DNA of 41,042 nucleotides, taken from positions 1 to 41,042 of the forward strand of contig NZ_JACSKY010000016.1 of NCBI RefSeq assembly GCF_018617855.1, read 5' to 3'. Positions 17,295 through 25,125 of this stretch are shown one piece after another. The position numbers were made by a program, and so were the translations under genes. Origin of the DNA: Exiguobacterium qingdaonense (GTDB lineage: Bacteria; Bacillota; Bacilli; Exiguobacteriales; Exiguobacteriaceae). How positions within the stretch are numbered: the first letter of the stretch is position 1; every line of letters starts with the position of its first letter. Below the pieces are notes generated by a model. The model was not told the origin of the DNA. It searched no databases and worked only from the letters and a program-made list of their open reading frames with translations.

Positions 17295-18028
17295 CATATC
17301 CCTGCCCAGATGGAAAGACCAAATAGTAAGAAAAAGACACATGACCAAACGTAATCGGTCGGCTTGATGTCAATCCGTTCATAGACGGTCCGCTTCCCAC
17401 CCGTAAATCCTCTCGCCTCCATCGAAAAGGCGATCCGTTCTGCCCGCCGAATAGACCCTGCTAGAAGGGGCAGAAGCAACTTCGGCACATGACGAATGCG
17501 CTCCCACCTCGTATTGAGCGGCACCCCCCTCAGACGATGCGCATATTGAAGTTGATGTAGTTCCTGTTGCATCAATGGGAGGAAGCGGAACCCGACGAGC
17601 GCACTATATGCAATCGTCGGAGAGAGCCTTGCCTGTTGCATCAGACTCATCACGAATCGCTTTGAATCGGTCGTCAACATGAAGAGGAGTGAAAGCACCG
17701 TGAACGCCAAAACACGCATACTAAGAGAGACGGCGACAGCAAACTCTTGTTTAGAGATACTCTGACCGAGAATGCTAACCCATGTTTCTCCCCCGAGATC
17801 TTTCCCGAATACGAGCGTCGTCCAAAACGTACCGAGCGCCGTGATCAAAAATGGAATGGTGAACAGTGACCACTTCTTCCATGATACATCGGTCGCCATC
17901 AATTGAATCATTAACGTGCCGACAATGATGATGAGCGGGGTCCACGGATTATAAAACAGCGCCAGACCGAACATGATTAGCGTGAACGTCGCAAACTTGA
18001 TCGTCGGATTCATATCATGTAGTGACAT
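17294..18028 (-). CDS. ykoC: ECF transporter T component (YkoC)
   Basis: 244 residues with about five membrane segments. The signature ARG motifs of EcfT coupling helices are visible as AHRLRGVPL and SMEARGFTGG, which dock the ATPase domains. It is the last gene of ykoF-ykoE-ykoD-ykoC. Its ATG lies 14 nt inside ykoD, after GGAGG, so translation is coupled. Together with YkoD and the YkoE substrate-binding component it should import a thiamine precursor, probably hydroxymethylpyrimidine, according to the Bacillus homologue. It ends in a strong terminator. Confidence 0.88.
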   Translation of the reverse strand: MSLHDMNPTIKFATFTLIMFGLALFYNPWTPLIIIVGTLMIQLMATDVSWKKWSLFTIPFLITALGTFWTTLVFGKDLGGETWVSILGQSISKQEFAVAVSLSMRVLAFTVLSLLFMLTTDSKRFVMSLMQQARLSPTIAYSALVGFRFLPLMQQELHQLQYAHRLRGVPLNTRWERIRHVPKLLLPLLAGSIRRAERIAFSMEARGFTGGKRTVYERIDIKPTDYVWSCVFFLLFGLSIWAGI

Positions 18029-19349
18029 CAGGTCCTCCTAGGAGTCGATAGTGACGAAGTTTCTTAGCGTCCTGCCAAAGGTCATCTCCGTACGGTCCAG
18101 AGAGTTCCCCGTCCTTCATCAAATAGAACGTATTGGCGATGTTTGCGAACGACAAGTCATGGGTCACGAACAAGATCGTCTGACCCCTTTCCGCATGCCG
18201 TTTCATCAACGCCTCTAGCGCATGAAGAGACGGCTCATCCTGCCCGGCAGTCGGTTCATCGAAGGCGAGCAGACTCTTGTTCGAGAGTGACTGAATCCCG
18301 ACCGCAAGTCGACGTTTTTGTCCATGACTGAGAGATAGCGGGTGCATGTGGCGCTGTTCATGGAGCGCCATGTCAACTAACACCGTCTCGATCGCCTCCT
18401 CATGACCGAACTGTAACTCACGCTCGACAGAATCCATAAAGAATAAATGTTCCGGAGACTGTGGTACGAGCCCGACTCGAGGGTCGCCGTTCGTCAAACT
18501 CCTTAGAAACGTCGACTTCCCGCTCCCGTTCGGTCCGAGTATGGCGATCACTTCTCCCTGCCTCACTTGAAGCGTCGTACTCTTTAACTGAAACGAGTCG
18601 CGCACCACTTCTTCAACCATGTAACGCTCTTCGCCTTCTTGTCGTGCAATCGATCGGGTGAACGTAAAGTCATCGACCGATTGAAAAGGCTCATTCTGGA
18701 CGATGCGACCTTGCTCTAGTCCGATCTGCCAATCGAAAAAGTCACCCCATATATGCGGACGGTGATCGACGACGATGACGTTCAAACCGTTCACCTTGTC
18801 GAGCCATTCGACGAATCGATACGCGGTCACCGGGTCAAGATGTGTCAGCGGCTCATCGAGGAGGAGCCACTCTGGTTTTCCGACCAAGGCACAAGCGACG
18901 GCGATTCGTTGTTTTTCTCCGCCTGACAATGAATCAATCTCACGATGTCGATAATCGTTCAGTTGTAGTGATTCGAGGATATCCGTCACGCGCTGATCGA
19001 CCTGCTCGACAGGCGTCGCTAAATTCTCGAGCGTGAAAATGAGTTCCTCTTCCACCCGTCCCATTACAAACTGTGTATCCGGGTCTTGGAAGACGGTCCC
19101 GACCTGCTGGTTGATCTCGCCTGGCTTGTATTCATCGTGGGAACGTCCGAGAAGTGTGAGTCGTCCTTGGAGGATGCCATCACAATTCTCCGGATAGAGG
19201 CGATTGATTAATGCGAGAAGCGAGGATTTGCCACTTCCGCTCGCCCCGCTCAAAATCGTGCGGCCCGGTCGAATGGATATCGTCACATCCTCTAAAATCG
19301 CATCGCTACTCTCGGGGAAACGAAAGGTTAGCGATTTCGCTTCAACCAT
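18015..19349 (-). CDS. ykoD: ECF transporter ATPase, two fused ABC domains (YkoD)
   Basis: 444 residues from the ATG at 19349; the longer open frame to 19511 is antisense-free but only reads through ykoE. Domain 1: Walker A GASGSGKS (35-42), signature LSGGE (141-145), Walker B WLLLDEPLTHLD. Domain 2: Walker A GPNGSGKST (272-280), signature LSHGQ (340-344, His for Gly), Walker B LLAFDEPTAGQD. The two domains replace the separate EcfA and EcfA' subunits. It starts 8 nt inside the end of ykoE and overlaps ykoC by 14 nt. Confidence 0.9.
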   Translation of the reverse strand: MVEAKSLTFRFPESSDAILEDVTISIRPGRTILSGASGSGKSSLLALINRLYPENCDGILQGRLTLLGRSHDEYKPGEINQQVGTVFQDPDTQFVMGRVEEELIFTLENLATPVEQVDQRVTDILESLQLNDYRHREIDSLSGGEKQRIAVACALVGKPEWLLLDEPLTHLDPVTAYRFVEWLDKVNGLNVIVVDHRPHIWGDFFDWQIGLEQGRIVQNEPFQSVDDFTFTRSIARQEGEERYMVEEVVRDSFQLKSTTLQVRQGEVIAILGPNGSGKSTFLRSLTNGDPRVGLVPQSPEHLFFMDSVERELQFGHEEAIETVLVDMALHEQRHMHPLSLSHGQKRRLAVGIQSLSNKSLLAFDEPTAGQDEPSLHALEALMKRHAERGQTILFVTHDLSFANIANTFYLMKDGELSGPYGDDLWQDAKKLRHYRLLGGPDVTT

Positions 19350-19917
19350 GAACGTGCCCACTCCGTGAAATCGCATATCCTCGAAGCGCCCCCGTCTTGA
19401 GTAATAGGTCACTGAGCAGCTTCCCACCGATTCCGGCGATGACCATCCCACTGACCGTACGGAGTCCGAACATCGTCGCCACATACCCCGGTTCGAGCAT
19501 CGCAAATCCACTCATGAAATATGTATAGACGAAACTCGTCACGGCCGAACCAAACCCGGCGAGCATGAGCACCCATAGTTCATAGCGTCGATATCCTGTC
19601 ATCGCAAAGACGGCCTCCGCCCCTAGCCCTTGCACGATTCCGACCAAGATAATCCGCGGCCCGATGGCATTTCCGATTAACATCTCAATCGTCGCAGCCA
19701 TCACTTCAGAGATGAATGCCGCACCCGGTTTGCGAATGATGTACGCGGCGATAATCGATACGATGAACCAGATTCCGAAAATCCATTCATAGGCGATCGG
19801 TCCAATCAAACCTGCCCACAAGTTACCGATATGGACGAACAGCAAGTAGACGACCGCAAAGACGACCGACAACACGGAGACGAGGACAACTTCTTTTAGT
19901 TTCCACGATTTAAGCAT
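19342..19917 (-). CDS. ykoE: ECF transporter S component, thiamine-precursor type (YkoE)
   Basis: 191 residues with five or six membrane segments. It starts MLKSWKLKEVVLVSVLSVVF and has the family stretch WFIVSIIAAYIIRKPGAAF and the GNAIGPRIILVGIVQGLGAE block. As the substrate-binding membrane subunit it determines specificity, thought to be hydroxymethylpyrimidine or thiamine in this family. The ATG at 19917 follows GGAGGTC and lies 8 nt inside the ykoF coding end. Confidence 0.88.
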   Translation of the reverse strand: MLKSWKLKEVVLVSVLSVVFAVVYLLFVHIGNLWAGLIGPIAYEWIFGIWFIVSIIAAYIIRKPGAAFISEVMAATIEMLIGNAIGPRIILVGIVQGLGAEAVFAMTGYRRYELWVLMLAGFGSAVTSFVYTYFMSGFAMLEPGYVATMFGLRTVSGMVIAGIGGKLLSDLLLKTGALRGYAISRSGHVHG

Positions 19918-20500
19918 GGCGACCTCCATGTGACGGGCTGTTCACGCTGCAAGTCACCGTCATGACGACGTGTCGGTTCTTTTCACGCGTCCGCTTAAAG
20001 GCTGCCTCGTAATAGGAGAACACGTCATCTATGTTTCCGTGGACGCCTGATGCATAATGCATCGACTCGTTATAGACACCAGCTTGTTTCGCTTGCTCAA
20101 TTTCCTCATAGATGAGATCCATGTAGTTCTCTGCGCCCATCGGATAGAGCGCGAACTGCGAAGACACATACTGGTCTCTTGATGCACCGTTCGATGGTTC
20201 GGTCGGAGCCTCGAGTGCCTCATCACCAGCCGAATCTCCTGGACAGCCGACAGAGAACGTCCCGCTCATCGAGACATGCCGCCCTTCTTCCGAAGCGAGA
20301 CTCAAAACCGTTCTCGCGACGTCGAACACATGCTCGACCCGTCCGCGAATGACCGTCGACACGTCGTCCGTATGTCGCCACACACCTGTCATGTCCGTCC
20401 GTTTTAGTGCACCTTTGATTGTCCCGACGAAATCATCTGTCATCGGGCTTAGTGTGAATCGAAACCCGACAATCGGGCTCGTACCACATGATTCATTCAT
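19910..20500 (-). CDS. ykoF: YkoF family thiamine/HMP-binding protein
   Basis: 196 residues from the ATG at 20500 after GAGGGGG. Two tandem repeats of an ACT-like fold are visible: VGFRFTLSPMTDDFV... HVSMSGTFSVGCPG in the first half and SSQFALYPMGAENYMDLI... HVVMTVTCSVNSPSHG in the second. YkoF of Bacillus binds thiamine or its pyrimidine precursor. The gene is first in the operon, behind a TPP riboswitch and terminator. It overlaps ykoE by 8 nt. Confidence 0.88.
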   Translation of the reverse strand: MNESCGTSPIVGFRFTLSPMTDDFVGTIKGALKRTDMTGVWRHTDDVSTVIRGRVEHVFDVARTVLSLASEEGRHVSMSGTFSVGCPGDSAGDEALEAPTEPSNGASRDQYVSSQFALYPMGAENYMDLIYEEIEQAKQAGVYNESMHYASGVHGNIDDVFSYYEAAFKRTREKNRHVVMTVTCSVNSPSHGGRHA

Positions 20501-20529
20501 ACTGTTTCCCCCTCTAAATGTGTTTGCAC

Positions 20530-20558
20530 AAAAAAAGCCGCATTCATGAGAATGCAGC
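20530..20558 (-). terminator. TPP riboswitch expression-platform terminator
   Basis: GCTGCATTC/GAATGCGGC (one mismatch, 20550-20558 with 20537-20545) is followed by seven T on the minus strand, 30 nt before the ykoF start codon. A hairpin CTATGCA/TGTATAG lies between it and the aptamer. Confidence 0.85.
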
Positions 20559-20595
20559 AACAAAATCTATACAAACTTGCATAGAGAAAGTGCCG

Positions 20596-20679
20596 CACTT
20601 CCTCACGCCAGTATTATCTGGATCGAGTTATAAGGGATCGGAGCCATGCTCACATCTCAGCCGAAGCACCCCTAGTGCA
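20596..20679 (-). ncRNA. TPP riboswitch (THI-box)
   Basis: On the minus strand the conserved THI-box elements appear in order: CACTAGGGGTGC, GGCTGAGATG, ATCCCTTATAACTCGATC, CAGATAATACTGGCG and TGAGGAAGTGC. P1 is GCACT (20675-20679) with AGTGC (20596-20600). Immediately after, AAGTG-CGG-CACTT can form a competing hairpin that uses the 3' P1 strand, a plausible ligand-free alternative. TPP binding should favour the downstream terminator and shut the ykoFEDC operon off. Confidence 0.95.
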
Positions 20680-20707
20680 GTCATTATGCGGTTACTTATG
20701 CAGTCAC

Positions 20708-20736
20708 AGTATAGCGATGTTTCAAACTTTTGTAAA
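20708..20736 (-). promoter_or_regulatory. ykoFEDC promoter
   Basis: On the minus strand TTTACA (20731-20736) and TATACT (20708-20713) are 17 bp apart. Transcription would start near 20701, about 20 nt before the TPP aptamer. Confidence 0.75.
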
Positions 20737-20739
20737 TGG

Positions 20740-21939
20740 TCAATCTGAATAGGTGATGAGCTGACCCGCCCCAGGGAGTGGATCGTGGAACGTATCCCAC
20801 GCCTCCATCATCTCTTCATCCGTCAATAAACAGGCATCAAGGGACCGTTCGACCTTCTGCCGGTCCATCCGTTGACCGATGAGGACCAACTCGTTTTGAC
20901 GGTCTCCATACGGCTCGATGTAATCCTCACGCAGTTCAGGGTCTGACATAAACATCTCTTCTCGCTCACTTGCGGGAAGTGTCGCCATCCAACGACCCGC
21001 ATGTTCAAGCGTGGACGCGTATCCTGCCTGTGAGAACAGACAAGCGACATCGTGACGAGACGCAATCCACATAAACCCTTTCGCTCGGACAACCTCTTCT
21101 GGGTAGTGTTCCATCCAGTTCATCAACCGTTCGGGATGAAACGGACGGCGGCGGCGGTAGACGAACGAACTGATGCCATACTCTTCCGTCTCCGGCGTAT
21201 GTTCTTCTGCCTCGAGCTCTTGAATCCACCCTGCCGCATGCATCGCCTGTTCGAAATCAAACAATTTTACGTCCAACAGTTCTTCCAGAGAAACGTTCGA
21301 ATACGTGGATGCCAAAAGTTTGGCACTCGGGTTAAGCGTTCTTAGAAGTCCCTTCATCTCCTGCAGTTCTTCTTCAGACACCCGGTCCGCCTTATTCAAT
21401 ACGATGATGTCCGCAAACTCGACTTGGTCGACGAGCAGGTCGACGACTTCACGTATGTCACCTGTATCGACGGCTTGTTGACGTTCCATGAGCGACTCAC
21501 CGGAATTGAAATCTTTGAAGAAGCGGTATGCATCGACGACGGTGACCATCGCATCGATATATACCCGGCTCGTCAAGTCAATCCCGAGCGCGTCATCCGC
21601 ATACGTGAACGTCTGCGCGACGGGAATCGGCTCGGAGATGCCAGAAGACTCGATGATGATACCATCCAGCTCACGGTCTTTCGTCAATTCATAGACGGCT
21701 TCAAGTAAATCTTCGCGTAGCGTACAGCAGATGCATCCGTTCGAGAGCTCGACAAGCTTTTCATCCGTCCGCGAGAACCCACCTTGTTCAATCAACTTCT
21801 CATCGATATTCAGTTCACTCATGTCATTCACGATGACCGCGTACTTCTTGTTGTCACGATTGTGTAAAATATGATTGAGCAATGTTGTCTTACCACTGCC
21901 TAAATACCCCGATAAAACGGTGATTGGTATGCGTTTCAT
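20740..21939 (-). CDS. zagA: COG0523 (CobW/YciC) GTPase zinc metallochaperone, ZagA-like
   Basis: 399 residues, close to Bacillus YciC/ZagA. Walker A is [11 protein letters not shown] (9-19), the metal-binding CxCC is in [13 protein letters not shown] (about 67-79), the G-protein DxxG-like block is ESSGISEP and the base-recognition motif is NKAD. The C-terminal CobW_C domain follows. GTP-dependent insertases of this type deliver zinc to apo-enzymes under zinc starvation. The ATG follows GGAGG. A Zur-like inverted repeat lies 20 nt upstream, which specifies zinc rather than cobalamin or nitrile hydratase as the context. Confidence 0.87.
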   Translation of the reverse strand: MKRIPITVLSGYLGSGKTTLLNHILHNRDNKKYAVIVNDMSELNIDEKLIEQGGFSRTDEKLVELSNGCICCTLREDLLEAVYELTKDRELDGIIIESSGISEPIPVAQTFTYADDALGIDLTSRVYIDAMVTVVDAYRFFKDFNSGESLMERQQAVDTGDIREVVDLLVDQVEFADIIVLNKADRVSEEELQEMKGLLRTLNPSAKLLASTYSNVSLEELLDVKLFDFEQAMHAAGWIQELEAEEHTPETEEYGISSFVYRRRRPFHPERLMNWMEHYPEEVVRAKGFMWIASRHDVACLFSQAGYASTLEHAGRWMATLPASEREEMFMSDPELREDYIEPYGDRQNELVLIGQRMDRQKVERSLDACLLTDEEMMEAWDTFHDPLPGAGQLITYSD

Positions 21940-21958
21940 GATTGAACCTCCATCAATT

Positions 21959-21981
21959 TAAATAGTAATGATTACTTTTTA
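21959..21981. promoter_or_regulatory. Zur-type operator
   Basis: TAAATAGTAATGATTACTTTTTA is a 23-nt site listed here by its halves: AGTAAT-G-ATTACT at the centre (21964-21976) with matching A/T flanks and one mismatch. The core GTAAT-n-ATTAC fits the Bacillus Zur box rather than Fur (GATAAT) or PerR (TATAAT) versions. Confidence 0.75.
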
Positions 21982-22013
21982 TATGATGCCCATGCACTTT
22001 TCATTTTGTCAAT

Positions 22014-22038
22014 AAAAAAACACGCCATGTCGACGTGT
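22014..22038 (-). terminator. Terminator of the SMP-30/88-residue gene pair
   Basis: ACACG (22020-22024) pairs with CGTGT (22034-22038); seven T follow on the minus strand. Confidence 0.65.
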
Positions 22039-22052
22039 CCATAATAATTAGA

Positions 22053-22319
22053 TTACTCCTCTAACGCTTTCCGCTCTGCGTCTGAGCGTGGATAGGCGTT
22101 CGCTTGCCACTCGGACCGATAAATCGAGTCGAGCTGAGTCAGCCCGACCTCACTCTCATCCTTGTCAGAATCGACACTCGGCACCTCATCCCATTTCGGA
22201 TCAAGATACGAACGGTCCCTTTTGCGTGCTCGCTCTTCTTCAATCATTTGAATCCCGATTTTGACCGCTGCCGCAACTGCCAACCCAATACCAGCCCGAA
22301 CCAACAGTCGTTTCACCAT
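22053..22319 (-). CDS. Small membrane-anchored protein, unrecognised
   Basis: 88 residues. A basic, hydrophobic N-terminus (MVKRLLVRAGIGLAVAAAVKIGIQM) forms a single membrane anchor or signal-anchor. The remainder is charged and contains a Glu/Asp/Ser-rich linker. It begins 12 nt after the SMP-30 gene stop, with an AGGACAAACG-type site, so it is cotranscribed with it. No family was recognised. Confidence 0.6.
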   Translation of the reverse strand: MVKRLLVRAGIGLAVAAAVKIGIQMIEEERARKRDRSYLDPKWDEVPSVDSDKDESEVGLTQLDSIYRSEWQANAYPRSDAERKALEE

Positions 22320-22331
22320 CGTTTGTCCTCC

Positions 22332-23213
22332 TTAGCGTCCAAAGCGATAAAGCGGCATCCCTTTCACTTCTGTATCGATGATAAATACCGATCCGGCATC
22401 TGGATGTTCGGCTAGCGCCTCCTCATCCATCCCTTCACGAGCCGTCGTGATCGCCAATCGATTAAGCCCATCTCCGATGAAGGCACATGAAGTGACGTTC
22501 GGGGCAGGAACGTGAACTTCTAACAACTTTTCACCCGTGGATGGATTCCAACGAGACACTTTACCGCCTGCAAAATGCGCGACCCATAAGCAACCTTCCG
22601 TATCCGATGTCATGCCGTCTGGGAACCCGTCCTCTTCTGAGAAATCGATGACGGTCTCTCCGTTCGAGAGCGTACCCGTTTTCAAATCAAAATCATATTT
22701 CCGAATCGTTTCAGTCGGTGTGTCGATATGATAAAAAATCGAATGGTCGGGAGACCATGTCAATCCGTTTGAAAGCGTTAACCCATCCATGAGTGTCGTC
22801 GTCGTACCATCCCGATCGACGCGATACAATGTCGCTTGATTTTCTTCGTCCTCGAGATGAAGCGTCCCGGCAAAGATTCGCCCATACGGGTCGGCTTTCC
22901 CGTCATTGAACCGTAAGCGACCGTCTGGGTCGTTTAACTCGACAATCTTATCTAAATCACGATTGATTTCATCCCATTCATAAATGCCGTCCCTCAACCC
23001 GAGGACGACGCCATCGGTCACTTTTGGAATGACGAAGCCAACTTGCTTCCCGACCTCGAATGAAGAGATCTCGTCTTCCCGCTCGTCATACCACCACAAC
23101 GTATGACCTTCGATATCCACCCAATAAAACCGCTTCAGCTCGGCATCCCAACACGGTCCTTCGCCAAGCGTATTTCGTACTCGAATCCATAACGACGCAT
23201 CTACTTTCTCCAT
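22332..23213 (-). CDS. SMP-30/gluconolactonase family beta-propeller enzyme
   Basis: 293 residues, typical for the SMP-30/Gluconolactonase/LRE-like family. The metal-binding and active-site landmarks are present: Glu18 in LGEGPCWD, RFNDGKADPYGRIFAGT, SNGLTWSPD and DGFPDGMTSDTEGCLWVA. The YWVDIEGHTLWWYD repeats mark propeller blades. Members hydrolyse sugar lactones or related esters with a divalent metal; the substrate is not known. A GGAGG site precedes the ATG. It leads the small membrane gene downstream. Confidence 0.9.
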   Translation of the reverse strand: MEKVDASLWIRVRNTLGEGPCWDAELKRFYWVDIEGHTLWWYDEREDEISSFEVGKQVGFVIPKVTDGVVLGLRDGIYEWDEINRDLDKIVELNDPDGRLRFNDGKADPYGRIFAGTLHLEDEENQATLYRVDRDGTTTTLMDGLTLSNGLTWSPDHSIFYHIDTPTETIRKYDFDLKTGTLSNGETVIDFSEEDGFPDGMTSDTEGCLWVAHFAGGKVSRWNPSTGEKLLEVHVPAPNVTSCAFIGDGLNRLAITTAREGMDEEALAEHPDAGSVFIIDTEVKGMPLYRFGR

Positions 23214-23302
23214 GACATATCCTCCACTCTATCCGTTAGTTCAGAAATCTATTCCCCTCTCGCATCGGGACTATGCATGAATCTAGAAAATCGTGGCGGA
23301 TT

Positions 23303-23332
23303 TTGATTGTCGTCCGTTCAGTTTGCTATAGT
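23303..23332 (+). promoter_or_regulatory. Candidate promoter of the methyltransferase gene
   Basis: TTGATT (23303-23308) and TATAGT (23327-23332) are separated by 18 bp. The predicted start is near 23339. Confidence 0.6.
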
Positions 23333-23361
23333 CAAAGAAAAGCAGAGAGGATGTGAAAGGG

Positions 23362-23961
23362 TTGTCTAAATGGGATGAACGATTTAGCTCGGAAGGTTAT
23401 GTGTATGGGACAGAGCCAAACGAGTTTTTGCGCGAATGGGTCACGTCTCATCAGATTGAAGGAAAACGTGTACTGGCCATCGCGGAGGGGGAAGGTCGAA
23501 ACGCGGTATGGCTCGCCAAGCTCGGCTTCGAAGTCGAGATGTGGGACGCTTCGAAAGTAGGACTCGAAAAAGCGAAGCGCTTGGCGGCTTCACGAAACGT
23601 GTCCCTTCAGATGAAACAGATCGACTTGAATGAAGCCTGCTGGCAAAAAGAGGCGTATGTCATGGTCATCTGTATCTTTGGCCACTTTCCTCCGCATGTC
23701 AGAGAAAAGGTGTTCGCCGGTATCCAAAAAACGCTTCGTCCTGGTGGTGTATTCCTGACTGAAGTTTACTCTACAAACCAACTCGCTTACGGGACAGGGG
23801 GACCGAACGACGCCTCCCTTCTCTACACCGAAGGGATGTTCCATCAACTCAATGACAATTTCGCCCCTCTCGTCCTAAACGAGAAGATCGTATGGCGAGA
23901 AGAAGGGACACTCCATCAAGGCGAATCGGCTTTGATTCAATATGTCGGGCAAAAACGGTAA
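23362..23961 (+). CDS. SAM-dependent class I methyltransferase (TehB-like)
   Basis: About 199 residues. The start is uncertain: GTG at 23353 lies only 2 nt after GAGAGG, while TTG at 23362 is 11 nt after it and yields the family-typical MSKWDERFSSEGYVYGTEPN. Motif I is VLAIAEGEGRNAVWLAKLG, the SAM-binding glycine loop, and LRPGGVFLTEVYS is the post-motif strand. It resembles TehB/UbiE-type methyltransferases; the substrate cannot be assigned. A terminator hairpin follows and is shared with convergent rlmN. Confidence 0.8.
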   Translation: MSKWDERFSSEGYVYGTEPNEFLREWVTSHQIEGKRVLAIAEGEGRNAVWLAKLGFEVEMWDASKVGLEKAKRLAASRNVSLQMKQIDLNEACWQKEAYVMVICIFGHFPPHVREKVFAGIQKTLRPGGVFLTEVYSTNQLAYGTGGPNDASLLYTEGMFHQLNDNFAPLVLNEKIVWREEGTLHQGESALIQYVGQKR

Positions 23962-23963
23962 AC

Positions 23964-23998
23964 AAATGGCCTCCCCGAGATTCGGAGAGGCCATTCGT
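23964..23998. terminator. Bidirectional terminator between methyltransferase gene and rlmN
   Basis: An AATGGCCTC...GAGGCCATT stem (about 23966-23994) with inner pairing CCGA/TCGG lies between two convergent genes. Flanking A/T tracts are short. Confidence 0.7.
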
Positions 23999-25060
23999 TT
24001 ACTTCGCGCCTTCGACGTTCATATGCTTACTGCGGAGTTGTCCACATGCCGCATCGATGTCTGTCCCGTGCTCGAGACGGACACCAGTGTTGACGCCACG
24101 CTTTTTCAAGATGTCGTAGAACGCCATGATGTCCTCAGGCGTGCTTCGCTCATATTGGATGTGCTCGTTGACCGGGTTATATGGAATCAAGTTGACGTAC
24201 GACTTGTCTTTAATGTCTTCGATCAAGTCGGCGAGTTCTTCCGCATGTTCCGGCAAATCGTTCACTTTCGAGAGCAGGATGTACTCGAACGTGATCCGTT
24301 TGTTCGTCTTCTCAACGTAGTAACGAATCGATGGCATGAGTTTATCAAGGGGGAACGCGCGGTTGATTTTCATGATGCGTGTCCGAAGCTCATCATTCGG
24401 CGCATGTAGAGAGAGCGCCAAGTTGATCCGTAAGTCGAGGTCAGCGAACTTGTAGATCTTATCCGCGAGACCACTCGTCGACACGTTGATCTTACGCGGA
24501 GCGATCGCAAGGCCACGCTCATCTTTGACGACACGCAAGAAGTCGACCAAGTTGTCGAAGTTATCGAACGGTTCGCCGATACCCATGACGACGATATGGC
24601 TGACGCGGTCCCCTTCGCCCTCTTCATCGAGGAAGTGTTGAACGGTCATGATCTGCTCGACGACCTCACCCGCCGTCAAGTCACGCGTCTTTTTCAACAA
24701 GCCGCTCGCACAGAAGCTACAGCCGATGTTACAACCGACCTGAGTCGTCACACAGACCGAACGTCCGTATTTGTGACGCATGAGCACCGTCTCGATGTAA
24801 TGCCCGTCATGTAATTTAAGTAAGAACTTGACCGTCCCGTCGCCCGCTTCTTGTTTGACGAACAGTTCTTGTGTCGAGATGACGTATTTCTCTGTTAAGT
24901 AATCACGCACCTCATCACGTACGTTGAGGTCGTCCATCGATTTGACCCGGTCGATGTAGAGCGAGTCCCAAACTTGACGTGCGTGGAAGGCTCCGTATCC
25001 GGCTTCCGTACACTCGTTTGTGAGCTGATCGAACGTCAACCCGTATATAGATGATTTCAT
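23999..25060 (-). CDS. rlmN: 23S rRNA/tRNA adenine-C2 methyltransferase RlmN
   Basis: 353 residues. The radical-SAM cluster motif CxxxCxxC is Cys110, Cys114, Cys117 in VGCNIGCSFCASG. The second catalytic Cys is Cys339 in DIDAACGQLRS, needed for methyl transfer. RlmN methylates A2503 of 23S rRNA and A37 of some tRNAs. ERITFEYILLSKVND-like and VNLIPYNPV stretches are standard for the family. The ATG starts MKSSIYGLTFDQL. A good promoter lies 35 nt upstream. Confidence 0.95.
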   Translation of the reverse strand: MKSSIYGLTFDQLTNECTEAGYGAFHARQVWDSLYIDRVKSMDDLNVRDEVRDYLTEKYVISTQELFVKQEAGDGTVKFLLKLHDGHYIETVLMRHKYGRSVCVTTQVGCNIGCSFCASGLLKKTRDLTAGEVVEQIMTVQHFLDEEGEGDRVSHIVVMGIGEPFDNFDNLVDFLRVVKDERGLAIAPRKINVSTSGLADKIYKFADLDLRINLALSLHAPNDELRTRIMKINRAFPLDKLMPSIRYYVEKTNKRITFEYILLSKVNDLPEHAEELADLIEDIKDKSYVNLIPYNPVNEHIQYERSTPEDIMAFYDILKKRGVNTGVRLEHGTDIDAACGQLRSKHMNVEGAK

Positions 25061-25095
25061 TGCAATCTGTCCTTTCTCTAATCCGCATACGTACC

Positions 25096-25124
25096 ATTGT
25101 AGCGGACGTGAGAGACGGGTGCAA
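25096..25124 (-). promoter_or_regulatory. rlmN promoter
   Basis: On the minus strand TTGCAC (25119-25124) and TACAAT (25096-25101) are 17 bp apart. Confidence 0.7.
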
Positions 25125-25125
25125 C

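Noticed and set aside
19350-19511. N-terminal extension of ykoD
   Set aside because: It overlaps ykoE and its sequence is unlike an ABC protein; the ATG at 19349 starts the domain.
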